Shown here in pieces: positions 41,101-47,283 of a DNA stretch of 64,000 nt. Location of the stretch: contig NC_084727.1 of assembly GCF_033807575.1 (NCBI RefSeq), forward strand, positions 3,658,001 through 3,722,000, read 5' to 3'. Each line of letters starts with the position of its first letter. The stretch's first letter is position 1. A program made the translations under genes and the position numbers. Source of the stretch: Cydia pomonella. Taxonomy: Eukaryota > Arthropoda > Insecta > Lepidoptera > Tortricidae. Under the pieces are notes generated by a model. The model did no database searches, had not been told where the DNA came from, and saw nothing but the letters and a program-made list of their open reading frames with translations.

Positions 41101-41207
41101 CCGCCGTCGAGATCCAAAATGGCCGCCGCCGCGCGCGCAGCGTCGACCTGCCCGCCGTGCAGGTGCCCGTGCGCATCAAGCAGCTCGAAGAGAAGAATAG
41201 GGATTAA
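887..41207 (+). CDS. Large acidic coiled-coil protein, 15 coding exons, unnamed
   Basis: Exons read from splice sites: 887-2124, 17757-17908, 26625-26759, 27589-27731, 28494-28655, 29079-29315, 30667-30867, 31819-31996, 32627-32791, 33088-33213, 34406-34508, 39298-39429, 39797-39928, 40243-40367 and 41017-41207. Every junction has GT-AG ends and matching phase. The total is 3420 nt, or 1139 residues plus TAA. Residues 1-412 (exon 1) are lysine-rich, then strongly acidic and Ser/Glu-rich, with a short helical stretch (ELQGELEKLLEEEQ). Residues from about 414 to 1030 are nearly continuous heptad-like helix rich in E, K, R, Q, L and A, for example ADWDIMQLRHLLDRAD and LFDDMRTRLSARERV. The C-terminus is Pro/Arg-rich (GRRRARSVDLPAVQVP). 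There is no signal peptide or membrane segment. The architecture suggests a cytoskeletal or centrosomal scaffold, but that is inference; I do not recognise the family. Five exons have decayed tandem copies just downstream. Confidence 0.85.
2848..3030 (+). mobile_element. SINE family A, 5'-truncated
   Basis: Body and tail only; the tRNA-like head is missing. Confidence 0.75.
3290..3570. other. GC-rich island of unknown nature in intron 1
   Basis: GC-rich block with CCCCGTCAGGGGGG near 3350 and several G-runs, unlike its surroundings. Short open frames run through it in three frames, but none is recognised. It may be the 5' part of a non-LTR element. Confidence 0.35.
4881..5087 (-). mobile_element. 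SINE family A
   Basis: Minus orientation, with B box GGTCCGGGTTCAAATCC near 5040. Confidence 0.8.
5699..5963 (-). mobile_element. SINE family A, near full length
   Basis: Minus orientation, with head, body and tail present. Confidence 0.8.
6270..6430. mobile_element. MITE with AGATGGCGCTGTA inverted arms
   Basis: Arms at 6295-6307 and 6389-6401. A related copy is at 34900-35065. Confidence 0.65.
7261..7726 (+). mobile_element. Lepidopteran interspersed element (GCGGCCAAGTGCGAGTCGG type)
   Basis: Begins GCGGCCAAGTGCGAGTCGG and ends GGCTACGGAACCCTAAAAAG. A second copy in the opposite orientation is at 14562-15108. The ends are of a type I recognise as very common in lepidopteran genomes; its transposition class is not clear to me. 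Confidence 0.75.
7842..8020 (-). mobile_element. SINE family A, head truncated
   Basis: Stops just inside the tRNA-like head. Confidence 0.75.
8453..8606. mobile_element. TTAA-flanked MITE (piggyBac-like target)
   Basis: Inverted termini CACATTCACTGCC at 8457 and 8590-8602, bounded by TTAA on each side. The 146-bp body holds no protein that I recognise. Confidence 0.7.
9081..9187. mobile_element. Palindromic MITE, GGGCCTACCGCGAA family
   Basis: Near-perfect hairpin of about 107 bp. A sister copy is at 24159-24267 and related longer ones at 55130-55261 and 55874-56003. Confidence 0.75.
9192..9290. repeat. Hairpin repeat next to the palindromic MITE
   Basis: The arms GACCCTCTAG...TTGCGTTCTCGCGCGTGAC and their complement face each other across about 20 bp. 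Confidence 0.7.
9600..9810 (-). mobile_element. Non-LTR element 3' end (likely)
   Basis: Has a T-rich edge (AAATCTTTATTTTTAGGCAT), then GC-richer sequence, as expected for the 3' end of a LINE in minus orientation. Family not assigned. Confidence 0.45.
10480..10845. mobile_element. Nested MITEs with CTAGACCA-GACAAGTCTG termini
   Basis: Several inverted blocks (GATAGCACACGCAG and complement, AAAGTCAAACTTCTATGAAA repeated) show one MITE inside or beside another of the same family. A related element is at 45300-45456. Confidence 0.65.
11208..11345. mobile_element. Left end of an ATTCGGC-rich element
   Basis: Starts AGAGATGCCACGGATATTCG. The right end is not clear, though TACCGACTATTCGGCGC at 11638 may belong to it. 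Confidence 0.5.
11866..12108 (+). mobile_element. SINE family A
   Basis: Diverged head, with the B box GGTCCGGGTTCAAATCC intact. Confidence 0.78.
12165..12605. mobile_element. Long palindromic MITE of about 440 bp
   Basis: Arms such as ACTGCCATCTTTCGACGCAT at 12251 and its near complement at 12527 extend over most of the element. Confidence 0.7.
13345..13455 (+). mobile_element. SINE family A fragment
   Basis: Body fragment only (GTTCCTGTGTCATGGGTG). Confidence 0.65.
13783..14044 (+). mobile_element. tRNA-derived SINE, family A, full-length copy
   Basis: The tRNA-like head has an A box (TGGCCTAGTGGGTAG) and a B box (GGTTCAAATCC). A conserved body follows (GGGTGTTTTCTATGTATTTA) with an AT-rich tail. 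This is the best copy in the window and the reference for the other eight. Confidence 0.85.
14562..15108 (-). mobile_element. Second copy of the GCGGCCAAGTGCGAGTCGG element
   Basis: Opposite orientation to 7261-7726, with an internal C homopolymer near 14927-14937. Confidence 0.75.
15439..15574. mobile_element. Palindromic MITE, GTACAGTCA termini
   Basis: Inverted halves GGACAAAATGCCAAATATGT and complement. A sister copy is at 59120-59260. Confidence 0.65.
16640..17271. mobile_element. TIR element rich in ATTCGGC motifs
   Basis: Ends AGAGATGCAACGAGTATTC and, at the right, GCCAAATATTCGTGGCATCT. Both ends carry clustered ATTCGGC and GCCGAAT words. A related left end occurs at 11208-11345. Confidence 0.65.
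17425..17697 (-). mobile_element. tRNA-derived SINE, family B
   Basis: Minus orientation. The tRNA-like head (CGCTGGTGGCCTAGCGGTAA on the minus strand) is near 17690, then the conserved body GATATTTACCAGTCGC and tail GGACCCCAGGCTCCCATG. The B box is degraded. Confidence 0.75.
17941..18039 (+). pseudogene. Tandem copy of the 3' end of exon 2 with donor
   Basis: A 99-bp near-copy of the last two thirds of exon 2, 131 bp downstream of its source, with its own GTGAGT donor and a fair acceptor (atttctttag). It is stop-free in frame and 33 codons long. The gap after exon 2 is only 32 nt, too short for an intron, and read-through hits TAA. Confidence 0.7.
18133..18260 (-). mobile_element. SINE family B, tail part
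   Basis: Contains GGAGCCTGGGGTCCGCTTGG and the GCGACTGCCGGTC segment; the head is absent. Confidence 0.65.
18219..18722 (+). repeat. 504-bp direct repeat, copy 1
   Basis: Apparently identical to 18808-19311 (offset 589). It contains lepidopteran repeat motifs (CGCTACGCTCGTG, GAGTGAAACACAAAATTTTC). No gene is recognised in it. Confidence 0.85.
18723..18807 (-). repeat. 85-bp inverted spacer between the 504-bp repeats
   Basis: Reverse complement of about 18433-18517 inside the flanking copies. The order is therefore repeat, inverted piece, repeat. Confidence 0.8.
18808..19311 (+). repeat. 504-bp direct repeat, copy 2
   Basis: Second copy. Translations in the same frames of both copies are identical, so the duplication is recent. 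Confidence 0.85.
19869..20131 (+). repeat. 5' copy of 263-bp terminal direct repeat (LTR candidate)
   Basis: Matches 21463-21725 with no difference that I could find. It contains two sites resembling splice acceptors (tttgtttacag). Confidence 0.65.
20166..21311 (+). CDS. Retrotransposon gag-like protein
   Basis: An uninterrupted 381-codon frame inside intron 2 of the coiled-coil gene. Residues about 140-290 resemble a retrotransposon capsid domain (KFTTKHSNATQWMDIFEKE, then a Trp-containing helix near WYSSMVIKL). Near 330-350 a CKICESLNKGTRYHSETACW segment looks like a CCHC-type zinc knuckle with an enlarged spacing. A continuation in the -1 frame begins at the gag stop. The frame is intact, which suggests recent insertion. 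It is not a host gene: it is flanked by 263-bp direct repeats and has no introns. Confidence 0.75.
   Translation: MTKLRFEFTILPGSDEKTNVCCVTSITTEDNKSYALPDGLQSVSQHKELIKTAAYSKVKNSLSKRYQTRRIWISLTEELEQIYMDEDGNVQFADRYLEELNQDQCASTTPTAAGTKGTNTLEKLLEKLIESTQESKQPSLKNIADKFVIEKFTTKHSNATQWMDIFEKECERFQISDENKIEVLRLFMDKSCVDWYSSMVIKLTMKAEWSEWRKKFCESFVSKGWSPVTYALLYKYKDGSLLDYAIKKERLLLDMRKSIDSGTLVDLIAVGLPEYILNKIDREALKDTVELFNEVSKYEHMVNKKSYVFKRKYGPSRTSFKNEDLKPCKICESLNKGTRYHSETACWFRTKEDDKVKKNFIKHVNNAVIEAELNESVPKNE
21299..21305 (+). promoter_or_regulatory. Putative -1 ribosomal frameshift heptamer A AAA AAC
   Basis: In the gag frame the codons are CCA AAA AAC GAA TAA, so the canonical slippery heptamer is in the correct register two codons before the gag stop. 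The -1 frame is the one that stays open into the protease-like segment. I have not checked for a downstream pseudoknot. Confidence 0.6.
21299..21478 (+). pseudogene. Truncated pol start (protease-like), -1 frame to gag
   Basis: Reading in the -1 frame from the AAAAAAC heptamer gives about 60 codons ending in TAG at 21476-21478. They include DPGSVVSIINSKLL, which resembles the D-[ST]-G active-site region of a retroviral-type aspartic protease, here with a Pro at the second position. The frame runs directly into the downstream 263-bp repeat, so reverse transcriptase, RNase H and integrase are all missing. The element cannot mobilise itself. Confidence 0.55.
21463..21725 (+). repeat. 3' copy of 263-bp terminal direct repeat (LTR candidate)
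   Basis: Identical to 19869-20131. It follows the truncated protease frame directly. Confidence 0.65.
21859..22190 (-). mobile_element. RTE-type LINE 3' fragment with target-site duplication
   Basis: Minus-strand translation gives a typical RTE-clade tail: SGRLAWYGHLMRRDE, then GRPKKRWMDCVKEDMRKKGV, ending near TGCCGACCCCACATAACGTG. A 17-bp direct repeat, TTATTTAAGATTCCCCT-like (about 21842-21858 and 22191-22207), flanks it. This marks a 5'-truncated insertion of about 330 bp. Confidence 0.8.
22361..23217. mobile_element. TIR element carrying a nested second repeat
   Basis: Termini AATAGGGTTGTTTCCA and complement. A matching body in the opposite orientation lies at 53480-53868. The internal part 22817-23180 belongs to another family (TACTACGTCGGTGGCAAACA), so one has inserted into the other. 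Confidence 0.65.
23480..23770. repeat. Degenerate tandem and inverted repeat
   Basis: The block GACAGTTGCGTTTCGTTCGC occurs at about 23536 and 23706. Between them is a GATATCGCTATC-centred palindrome. Confidence 0.6.
24159..24267. mobile_element. Palindromic MITE, GGGCCTACCGCGAA family
   Basis: Almost the same sequence as 9081-9187. Confidence 0.75.
24723..24774. repeat. AT-rich hairpin
   Basis: ACATAATAAATGAGTAATA and its complement with a short loop. Confidence 0.7.
25719..25872. mobile_element. MITE, AAGGATGACTC termini
   Basis: Termini complementary over about 17 bp, with a GGCCCGGGCC core. A short relative is at 32896-32956. Confidence 0.7.
26983..27082 (+). pseudogene. Decayed copy of exon 3, 323 bp downstream
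   Basis: Repeats GGAGGAGGAGCTGGGAGCAG and the following codons of exon 3, up to a donor now reading GTGAAT. An in-frame TGA replaces the Val-Arg junction seen in the source. Confidence 0.7.
27501..27524 (+). repeat. GTAT microsatellite
   Basis: Six tandem GTAT units, about 65 bp before exon 4. Confidence 0.9.
29366..29505 (+). pseudogene. Decayed copy 1 of the 3' half of exon 6
   Basis: Starts at a GAAGCCCTGACC match 195 bp after the source and runs to a donor (CCAGGTATGT). A small deletion and an in-frame TGA break it. Confidence 0.75.
29555..29690 (+). pseudogene. Decayed copy 2 of the 3' half of exon 6
   Basis: Third tandem occurrence, 188 bp after copy 1, with a TAG and with the donor region lost. 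The intronic sequence between copies (AAAACTACTTACA) is also repeated, so the repeat unit is exon end plus donor plus intron start. Confidence 0.75.
29948..30214 (-). mobile_element. SINE family A, full length
   Basis: Minus orientation. It lies in intron 6 of the coiled-coil gene, after the decayed exon copies. Confidence 0.82.
30900..31010 (+). pseudogene. Decayed copy 1 of the 3' half of exon 7
   Basis: Repeats the AlaAlaLeu-AlaGlnLeuArg-coding block and the GTGAGACGGCCCC donor region 129 bp downstream. An insertion after GATGGACCCAAC introduces TAG. Confidence 0.75.
31048..31200 (+). pseudogene. Decayed copy 2 and stub of copy 3 of exon 7
   Basis: Another copy 140 bp further on, with donor AAGGTAAGAC, followed by the beginning of a fourth occurrence (GCAGAACGCACGCG) that stops near 31200. 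Confidence 0.7.
32896..32956. mobile_element. Short MITE, AAAGATGACTCACG termini
   Basis: 61-bp near-perfect hairpin related to 25719-25872, in intron 9 of the coiled-coil gene. Confidence 0.65.
33000..33087 (+). mobile_element. LINE-like 3' tail abutting exon 10
   Basis: GTCCGCCATTTGTACTATTT, then GATTAAATAAATA, the same tail as at 51478-51530 and, diverged, 12836-12880. It runs directly into the acceptor ATTTCAG. Confidence 0.5.
33225..33360 (+). pseudogene. Decayed copy of exon 10
   Basis: 118-bp period: GAGGAAATCGCGG and its flanks recur, but the donor GT has become AT (GCGGATAAAAG) and TAG and TAA codons are present. Confidence 0.7.
33580..33800 (+). repeat. Interspersed repeat (lepidopteran type)
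   Basis: AAATTTGCATACATATGTAA and GGAGGTGGCCATAGGAACTC resemble repeats that I know to be frequent in moth genomes. Class not determined. Confidence 0.45.
34130..34195 (-). mobile_element. SINE family B fragment
   Basis: Only the GGAGCCTGGGGTCCGCTTG end is left. Confidence 0.6.
34900..35065. mobile_element. MITE with AGATGGCGCTGTA inverted arms, second copy
   Basis: Arms at about 34933-34945 and 35026-35038, with a body matching 6270-6430. Confidence 0.65.
37764..38277. repeat. Inverted repeat pair in intron 11
   Basis: Arms 37764-37817 and 38216-38277 share GGTATTA...TTCCAGC...GGGAATT in opposite directions; probably a degraded TIR element. Confidence 0.5.
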
Positions 41208-41582
41208 CTTTATAACAGGAATTAAGCAAATAGGCTAGTTTTCTACAAATGCTCGTAGACCGGTTATAATGATTAAAAAAAACCACGGCAGTGGATAATG
41301 AAGAAATACTCTAATTCAGAAGCAGGGTCTACCAAATGCCAATTTAACGATCGTCAGATCGTTAAACTGGACGCGAGCTTTTGTTCTTGAGTTGATTATT
41401 AATTCACTTGACATAAATTAATTTGTTCATAGGAAGCTAGCCTATTTCTCATAATGCAAAAGTACTGCCGACGAGAGTATATATACATATTGCTTTAAAA
41501 AAATAAGTGCTATGTCGGCTACCAGGACCGCTTCAGTGTTTAATAGTAAATCAGTTATCACACTGATTTAAACTGTCACAAT

Positions 41583-41730
41583 TTTTACACATTATTTATT
41601 ATAAAATGGGACTCAATCGGGTATAATTAAGTTTTAAAATTGAGTCTTCTAGACCACGGGGACACTGCCGTCTTCAAGGTAGATTTTAAAACTTAATTAT
41701 ACGCGATTAGACCCGTTTTATAATTGATAA
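41583..41730. repeat. Inverted repeat with arms of about 45 bp
   Basis: GGGTATAATTAAGTTTTAAA and its complement face each other across a 50-bp GC-richer loop, 380 bp after the coiled-coil stop codon. Confidence 0.65.
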
Positions 41731-42038
41731 TAGTTCAGTTATTTGAACTCCTCGGTTAGACTCGACCTTTTTTTCGGTCGTCATGTAGTGCACGAGCTTC
41801 GCCTGTAATCTCTTTAACGCGCAAGAGTTTTCAGATAGGCGCGTCATGGTGAACCTTGTTGGAATGCAAGAAGGTTAATATTTGGCTGTACAGCGCTTGA
41901 CAGTCTTTGGCGGTTGAAAACTGATCAATTGTCTCTATTCGTCTCGGTATTGTATTCTCTAATTATTTTGATTACCTATAGGTTGATGTTGGTACAGGGA
42001 AAGGGGTAAATGAAAGTAAATGGTAAATTGTGCAATAT

Positions 42039-42675
42039 ACAAGGTGCCCACGAAGAACTCGAGAGATTTTCACCACGCATTTCTGAGGCCAAAAGAAGGA
42101 AAAAAAAATACATGAGTTTAGGTTAATTAGACAAAAAAAAAGTTTTTTTTTTTCGTTTTTTTTTTATGAAGAATTTGAACTTTTTTTGTAAAACCCAATT
42201 TTTGCGAAGTGTTACTTTTCACTTTTTGACATCTATCAATAAGGATATTTGGACTAAGTCCCATAGTTGCAATATCGCCACCAAAATGGCGTTTTGCACT
42301 AAGTAACAATAAATAAAAAAATAAAAATTGTTTATTTCAGTCATGTGTCCATATAAGTATTAGTAAAACTTAAAAAGACTAGGTTAGTTAATTTACATAC
42401 TAAGCATAATGAGAACAAAAATGCAAAAAAAAATGTGAAACAATTCCATTGGCAGAAGCAAGCAGTGAAAATAATTTATTCACTACTTGGTCCTACCAAT
42501 GACCACATCAACCCAGTAACAATAAAAACAACAATAAAAAGATGTTTTTTTTAGTAAGTGACTTTAACTCTGATATTTAGGCGAATTCCAAAAAAGTTTA
42601 TATTGCATTTTTGTCTTTAAATATGATCAGAAATATACTGTTAAAATCTCTCGCAATGCTCACGGGCACCGTGTA
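42039..42675. mobile_element. TIR element, GGTGCCC...GAGAGATTTT termini
   Basis: Left CAAGGTGCCCACGAAG and right complement CACGGTGCCCGTGAGC, each followed by GAGAGATTTT. AT-rich body without a recognised frame. Confidence 0.65.
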
Positions 42676-44648
42676 TTATGCTGGTGCGTTCTCTTCTATC
42701 ACCTTGATTTTTTATTAATTCTCCAAACACCAATGACTAGGCTAATAGAGGTTATTAGATCAAAACTGATTAAAGGAATGGCCAAATCCATTTTGATATT
42801 ACATGCACCTTGAGAAAGAAAGCTGTTACACTTACCAGGTAGAGGACAGGATGGGGTAAAATTAGTTGGTAGGATACGGATTGTGCAATATGAAATGCTC
42901 GTGCGTTCCCTTCTCTAGCTCTTGGCTGGCACACTACCGTGCGCCTTTATTAGCACAAAATTATGTTACTATATAACACAAAATGTCTTATTGTCTTCAT
43001 TAGAAATAAGGCTAAAAACAAAATAACGATCTCCAATATAATTTGATGTTCTATGATTTCAGCTTACGTTGTGCTCATTTATAATTTTTCCTCAAATAGG
43101 TCCCTAATATCTTATATGCCTTCTCTTCTCAATAATATAATAATAGTTATATTACTATAATGTTCTTAACGAAAATTATCGACTGAAACCTGTGCATTGG
43201 TGTGCAATATTTAAATTGTAATTAAATTAAGTACTTAATACTCTTTAATGATTATTCAATAGTGGTTACATCGAAGAAAAAAGGGTAGCTCAAGTACATA
43301 CTTTTAGAAATAAGTTACTTAAGCTTTATATTTAAGTGTGTGGAAACCCAACTATTTGGTGTACGTATAATACTCGACTTGGCGTTAACACTACGGCACC
43401 CATTCGAAATCTATAAATAAGTTCATATAAAATTTATTTCAATTTTACATGTTCTAAAGCTGTCAGTTGAGATCAGATGACATAAGTACATATATTTTAC
43501 ATACATTTTAGAGCTCCCGCGATATAAGTAAATTCTGTACTATTATCATATTGCCGTCAGCCGTCAGATACGGTGATAGTTATTCAATATAAAACAATTG
43601 AGAATCTCCTATTTAATCTGTCACAGACTAACATAACTAATTCTAGGTACAGCTTACACTCATCTAGGCTCTCCGAGACATGTCGCGCGAGTGACTAAAA
43701 ACACGTGAGTGTAATCCGTAGAATTAGTCTAATTTAGCATCTATTTTAAATTCATTTTAAAATAAATATTCATTATTATATATACTCCGTTTAAATCATT
43801 TTATTGAGTTATTGCATTTGTTATTGCAATGTCAATATATGTTGCAATTTCAATTTAAAAACGATGTTTTCGGGTTTATGAGTTTGTTCACTCATTTATA
43901 AAAATATTTCTTAGAATGGGTTTTCACAAATAATAGTCTTAACTAAACTTGTGTTAGTTTTGGACCATATTTAGGGTCACTCACGTATTAAATATGTCTG
44001 ATAGACCTCAAAAAGTTTCGATCCACGTCGAGAATTTAATCATGAGCCAAGTGAACAAATAGGTAACAAAGATTTTTGTTTAAAATATGTATCCAGTTAT
44101 CTTTTGTGTGTATCGTAAGTTTCGTTTAATGTATGCCTCGAAATACCAATACTCGTAAAGTTGTATTTACTTGTTCGTTTTGTAAATATTATTTTTTATA
44201 AATAAATTTTAAACATAATCGTGCCTACTTATTTTATAATATTTGTAATCTCAGCCCTTTTCTTACCTGCTCTTTTCTAGGCAGACTTTTGTAAGCTAAC
44301 TTCGGAATACACTATCTACTTAATGAGTTTCAGTCGGCTGACCGTCAGTGTCGAGTTTTGTACTTTTCGTGGTGGTTTATTATATTTATTTATTTCCGTA
44401 TTTATTTTTGCGGTGAGAGGGTAGGAACATTAATTGCATGTAAAAATACGCAAGTAAGTATAACGGGTTAGCACTGATTGACTAGCACGTAATCTTTTTT
44501 GCGGATTAGCAGAGTAATATTTTATGTTTTAATTAATATGGATTTCCGCAAAGTAACGCCTGATTCTATTCGTTAGAGAGCTATCAGTGAGTAAAAATAG
44601 AGTCATTGAGTTATATAAATGTCCTCTAACCAATAAGGCCCTCAGCGT

Positions 44649-44736
44649 CGTAACGTAACTGAAGCGTAAGCGTAACGTAACTGAAGCGTAAGCGTAACGT
44701 AACTGAAGCGTAAGCGTAACGTAACTGAAGCGTAAG
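44649..44736 (+). repeat. 22-bp tandem repeat, four copies
   Basis: Unit CGTAACGTAACTGAAGCGTA plus AG, four near-perfect copies, inside a larger GCGTAAGCG-rich repeat (about 44636-44890). A relative without the array is at 54783-54975. Confidence 0.85.
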
Positions 44737-45299
44737 CGTATCGTAATACGCGCGTAGAACGACACGTACGTGGTCAAACAACCACACACGAAGCGTAATA
44801 GGTATCATACGGTTCGCTGCAACAATACTTACGCGCTTATTATGATACGCTTACGCTTCTCTTACATTACGACGCCATGTTCTAAGGGCCTAAGTGACTA
44901 CTGACTACCAAACGAGACAAGAGGCCATTTAAAAATTAAGCGTGAGTTGCACCAGCCATGTCTGCGTCAATATAGTATACTGCGGCGGCGGTTCACATAT
45001 ATTTTTCACATTATGTCCCATAATTGCAGCCTGCATAATATCCCCTAATTCATAAAATTTACAAGCCTCAATTATAGTTCGTTTTTCTAATATACTTTCT
45101 AAACAATTTTGACGTCTTTTTTCAAAAACGCTTTTTAAAAATCAGTAACTTATACCTATGAAATCAAAAGAATGTAAATTATCGTATATGATTTATAATT
45201 CTTACTTATTTGTCGTGACTTATTTTTCAGAAGTATTTTTCAATAAAGTGACACATCAAAATTGGTTACCTTCTATTTAATGCTAAAAAACGGACAATA

Positions 45300-45456
45300 G
45301 AGTCAGACCAAGCTAAGTTGGCAGCGATTTTGACAGCCCAGGCGGTGCAAGTGTTATTTTAAACGTCAAATTTCAATGAAATTATAACGTTTACTTAACA
45401 CTTACACAAGCTGGACTATCAAAATCGCTGCCAACTTAGCTTGGTCTGACTTTAGT
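45300..45456. mobile_element. MITE, AGTCAGACCAAGCTAAGTTG termini
   Basis: Good terminal inverted repeat of about 35 bp; the termini resemble those of the nested MITEs at 10480-10845. Confidence 0.7.
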
Positions 45457-45484
45457 TAATTTATGTTGCATTTCTTATAAATAT

Positions 45485-47049
45485 TAAATAAATATTATAA
45501 GACAATATTACACAAATTGACTAAGTCCCACAGTAAGCTCAATAAGGGCTTGTGTTGAGGGTACTTAGACAATGATATAGGGTAAAGGCACCAGTAGTCA
45601 GCCTTATAACGCATTTTTAAAGTTTGTACTCTCGACGTTTCTACAGGATTAGTCAGATAAATAAACGCATAACATGGTTAGATCAATTGTTTATTATAGT
45701 TTTAAAACAAAGTATGTCAAAAAATAACAATCCTCTTTATAATATCTATAATTAAGATTAAACAAAAAATGGCACTTTTCTCCAGTAGTCAGCCTCTAAA
45801 ATCCAGTAAGCAGCCTTTGTGTACCCAGTACTCAGCCTTTATAAACTATTAATAACAATGAAATAAAAAACACTATTATTTGTATTAAAGTTAACGATAT
45901 TATAATATTTATCATTCCTAGGTAGGAATCTAGAGTATAGGTAGGTACCTATACTCTTATAAGTACAATTCTCATGCCACGAAATTTGTAGGCCATAGGT
46001 GCTTAAAATTATTCTTGCAAACTAATAAACACTGTATTTATCTTCTTATTTTTTATTAATGAATCTGTTTATTTAATAGAATTCATTATTTTTAAAATCG
46101 GTTTAAATGCTGGTGAAACCCGTGCAGGGGCCCGTTAGATATTGGAATATTTCTCAACAAAAGTATGTATACACTTTTGAACCTTATTTAAATGAGTTAA
46201 AGTTCATAATATTTGGCAGCGACGTACCAAGGAAGATAATGGCTGAGTACTGGATCCGTGAAACCCAGTGGTCAGCCGCATTAAAACGTTATTTCAAATG
46301 CGGCTGACTACTGGGTTTTACTTTAAATTGACTGAGACATACCTAACTAAATTTAAAAATGTAAATGTAACGGTCCTAACGGTCGTATTGGATCGAAAAT
46401 AAAAAAAATCACTAATAACCCAAAGGTCAGCCACGGGAGGCTGGGCACTGGATTTTTTGTAAAAAAGTGGTATCCAGTGGTCAACATCCTCAATTTATAA
46501 GTTAAATATTGATATTTTTATTTAAATATAACGCAATTTAATAGATAAACTAACCAATAAACCCATCATTAACAAAAAACAGTAACTTTTTATATTAAAA
46601 CATATTTTTTCTCACGCGTTAAAAGAACACCACGTGCAGTAAAAAATATGGCGGACATGGCACTCCAGCTCTCGTCAACAAACATCACCTTTATGAACGA
46701 GTATATTTCTTCTCCCCGATACCTCACCGTACCTGCCGCGTTACGTATTAACGAATAAGGAATCAGAGCTCCTATTTGACTACTCGCGATTTGTTTAATC
46801 GAATATACCAGATATTTATGACCAATAAACGACTTAAAAGCCTGACTACTGGTCCCTGGCTGGCCACTGGTGCTGTTACCCTATATAATATGTAAATATT
46901 TATAAATACTTAAATACATAGAAAACACCCATGACTCAGGAACAAATATCCATGCTCATCACACGAATAAATGCCCTTACCAGGAATTGAACCCGGGACC
47001 ATCAGCTTCATAGGCAGGGTCACTACCCACTAGGCCAGACCGGTCGTCA
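45485..47049 (-). mobile_element. SINE family A split by a 1.3-kb insertion
   Basis: The tail half is 45485-45578 and the head half 46883-47049. Joined in thought, they line up with intact copies. ATAT is duplicated on both sides of the insert. Confidence 0.85.
45579..46882. mobile_element. TIR element with internally repeated terminal motif
   Basis: About 1304 bp. The left end AGGGTAAAGGCACCAGTAG and the right end, reverse-complemented, AGGGTAACAGCACCAGTGG match well. Flanking ATAT (45575-45578 and 46883-46886) is the likely target duplication; a TA duplication is also possible. About eleven degenerate copies of CCAGTRGTCAGCC, in both orientations, are spread along it. The longest plus-strand frame (46107-46307, 66 codons) is not recognised, so it is probably non-autonomous. 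Confidence 0.75.
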
Positions 47050-47156
47050 AGAAATACTTTCTTAAAATGACTTGACAAATGATTTGTCGCTAATTGAAAC
47101 CTGTAGCGCGTTTAAAAATTAAGTATGAAACACGGGATATTAACTACGTATATATT

Positions 47157-47162
47157 TTTATT
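47157..47162 (-). terminator. Candidate polyadenylation signal of the ligase-like gene
   Basis: AATAAA on the minus strand, about 120 nt after the TAG stop. It is common by chance in AT-rich DNA. Confidence 0.4.
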
Positions 47163-47283
47163 TTTTATGTTGATTTTCAATATTTCAACACTGTTGTAAC
47201 AATAAGTATACTATAGTTTCCAATAGTTAGGTTGACTTGGCCGGGGCACTACCGTCCCACCAAAGAACACGAATGACATATCC

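Larger units (their letters stand above)
41208..47283. other. Intergenic region between convergent genes
   Basis: The coiled-coil and ligase-like genes end toward each other here. It contains the inverted repeat at 41583, the TIR element at 42039, the tandem array at 44649 and the split SINE. I see nothing in 42700-44600 beyond AT-rich sequence. Confidence 0.6.

Noticed and set aside
40989..41207. Alternative frames over exon 15
   Set aside because: Only the frame entered from exon 14 in phase 1 ends with the helical IKQLEEKNRD tail; the others are Pro/Arg shadows.
44649..44736. CRISPR-like array
   Set aside because: Units are directly adjacent without spacers, and the context is a eukaryotic genome.
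46107..46307. 66-codon ORF as a transposase remnant
   Set aside because: No transposase motif is visible and the length is within chance for this composition.
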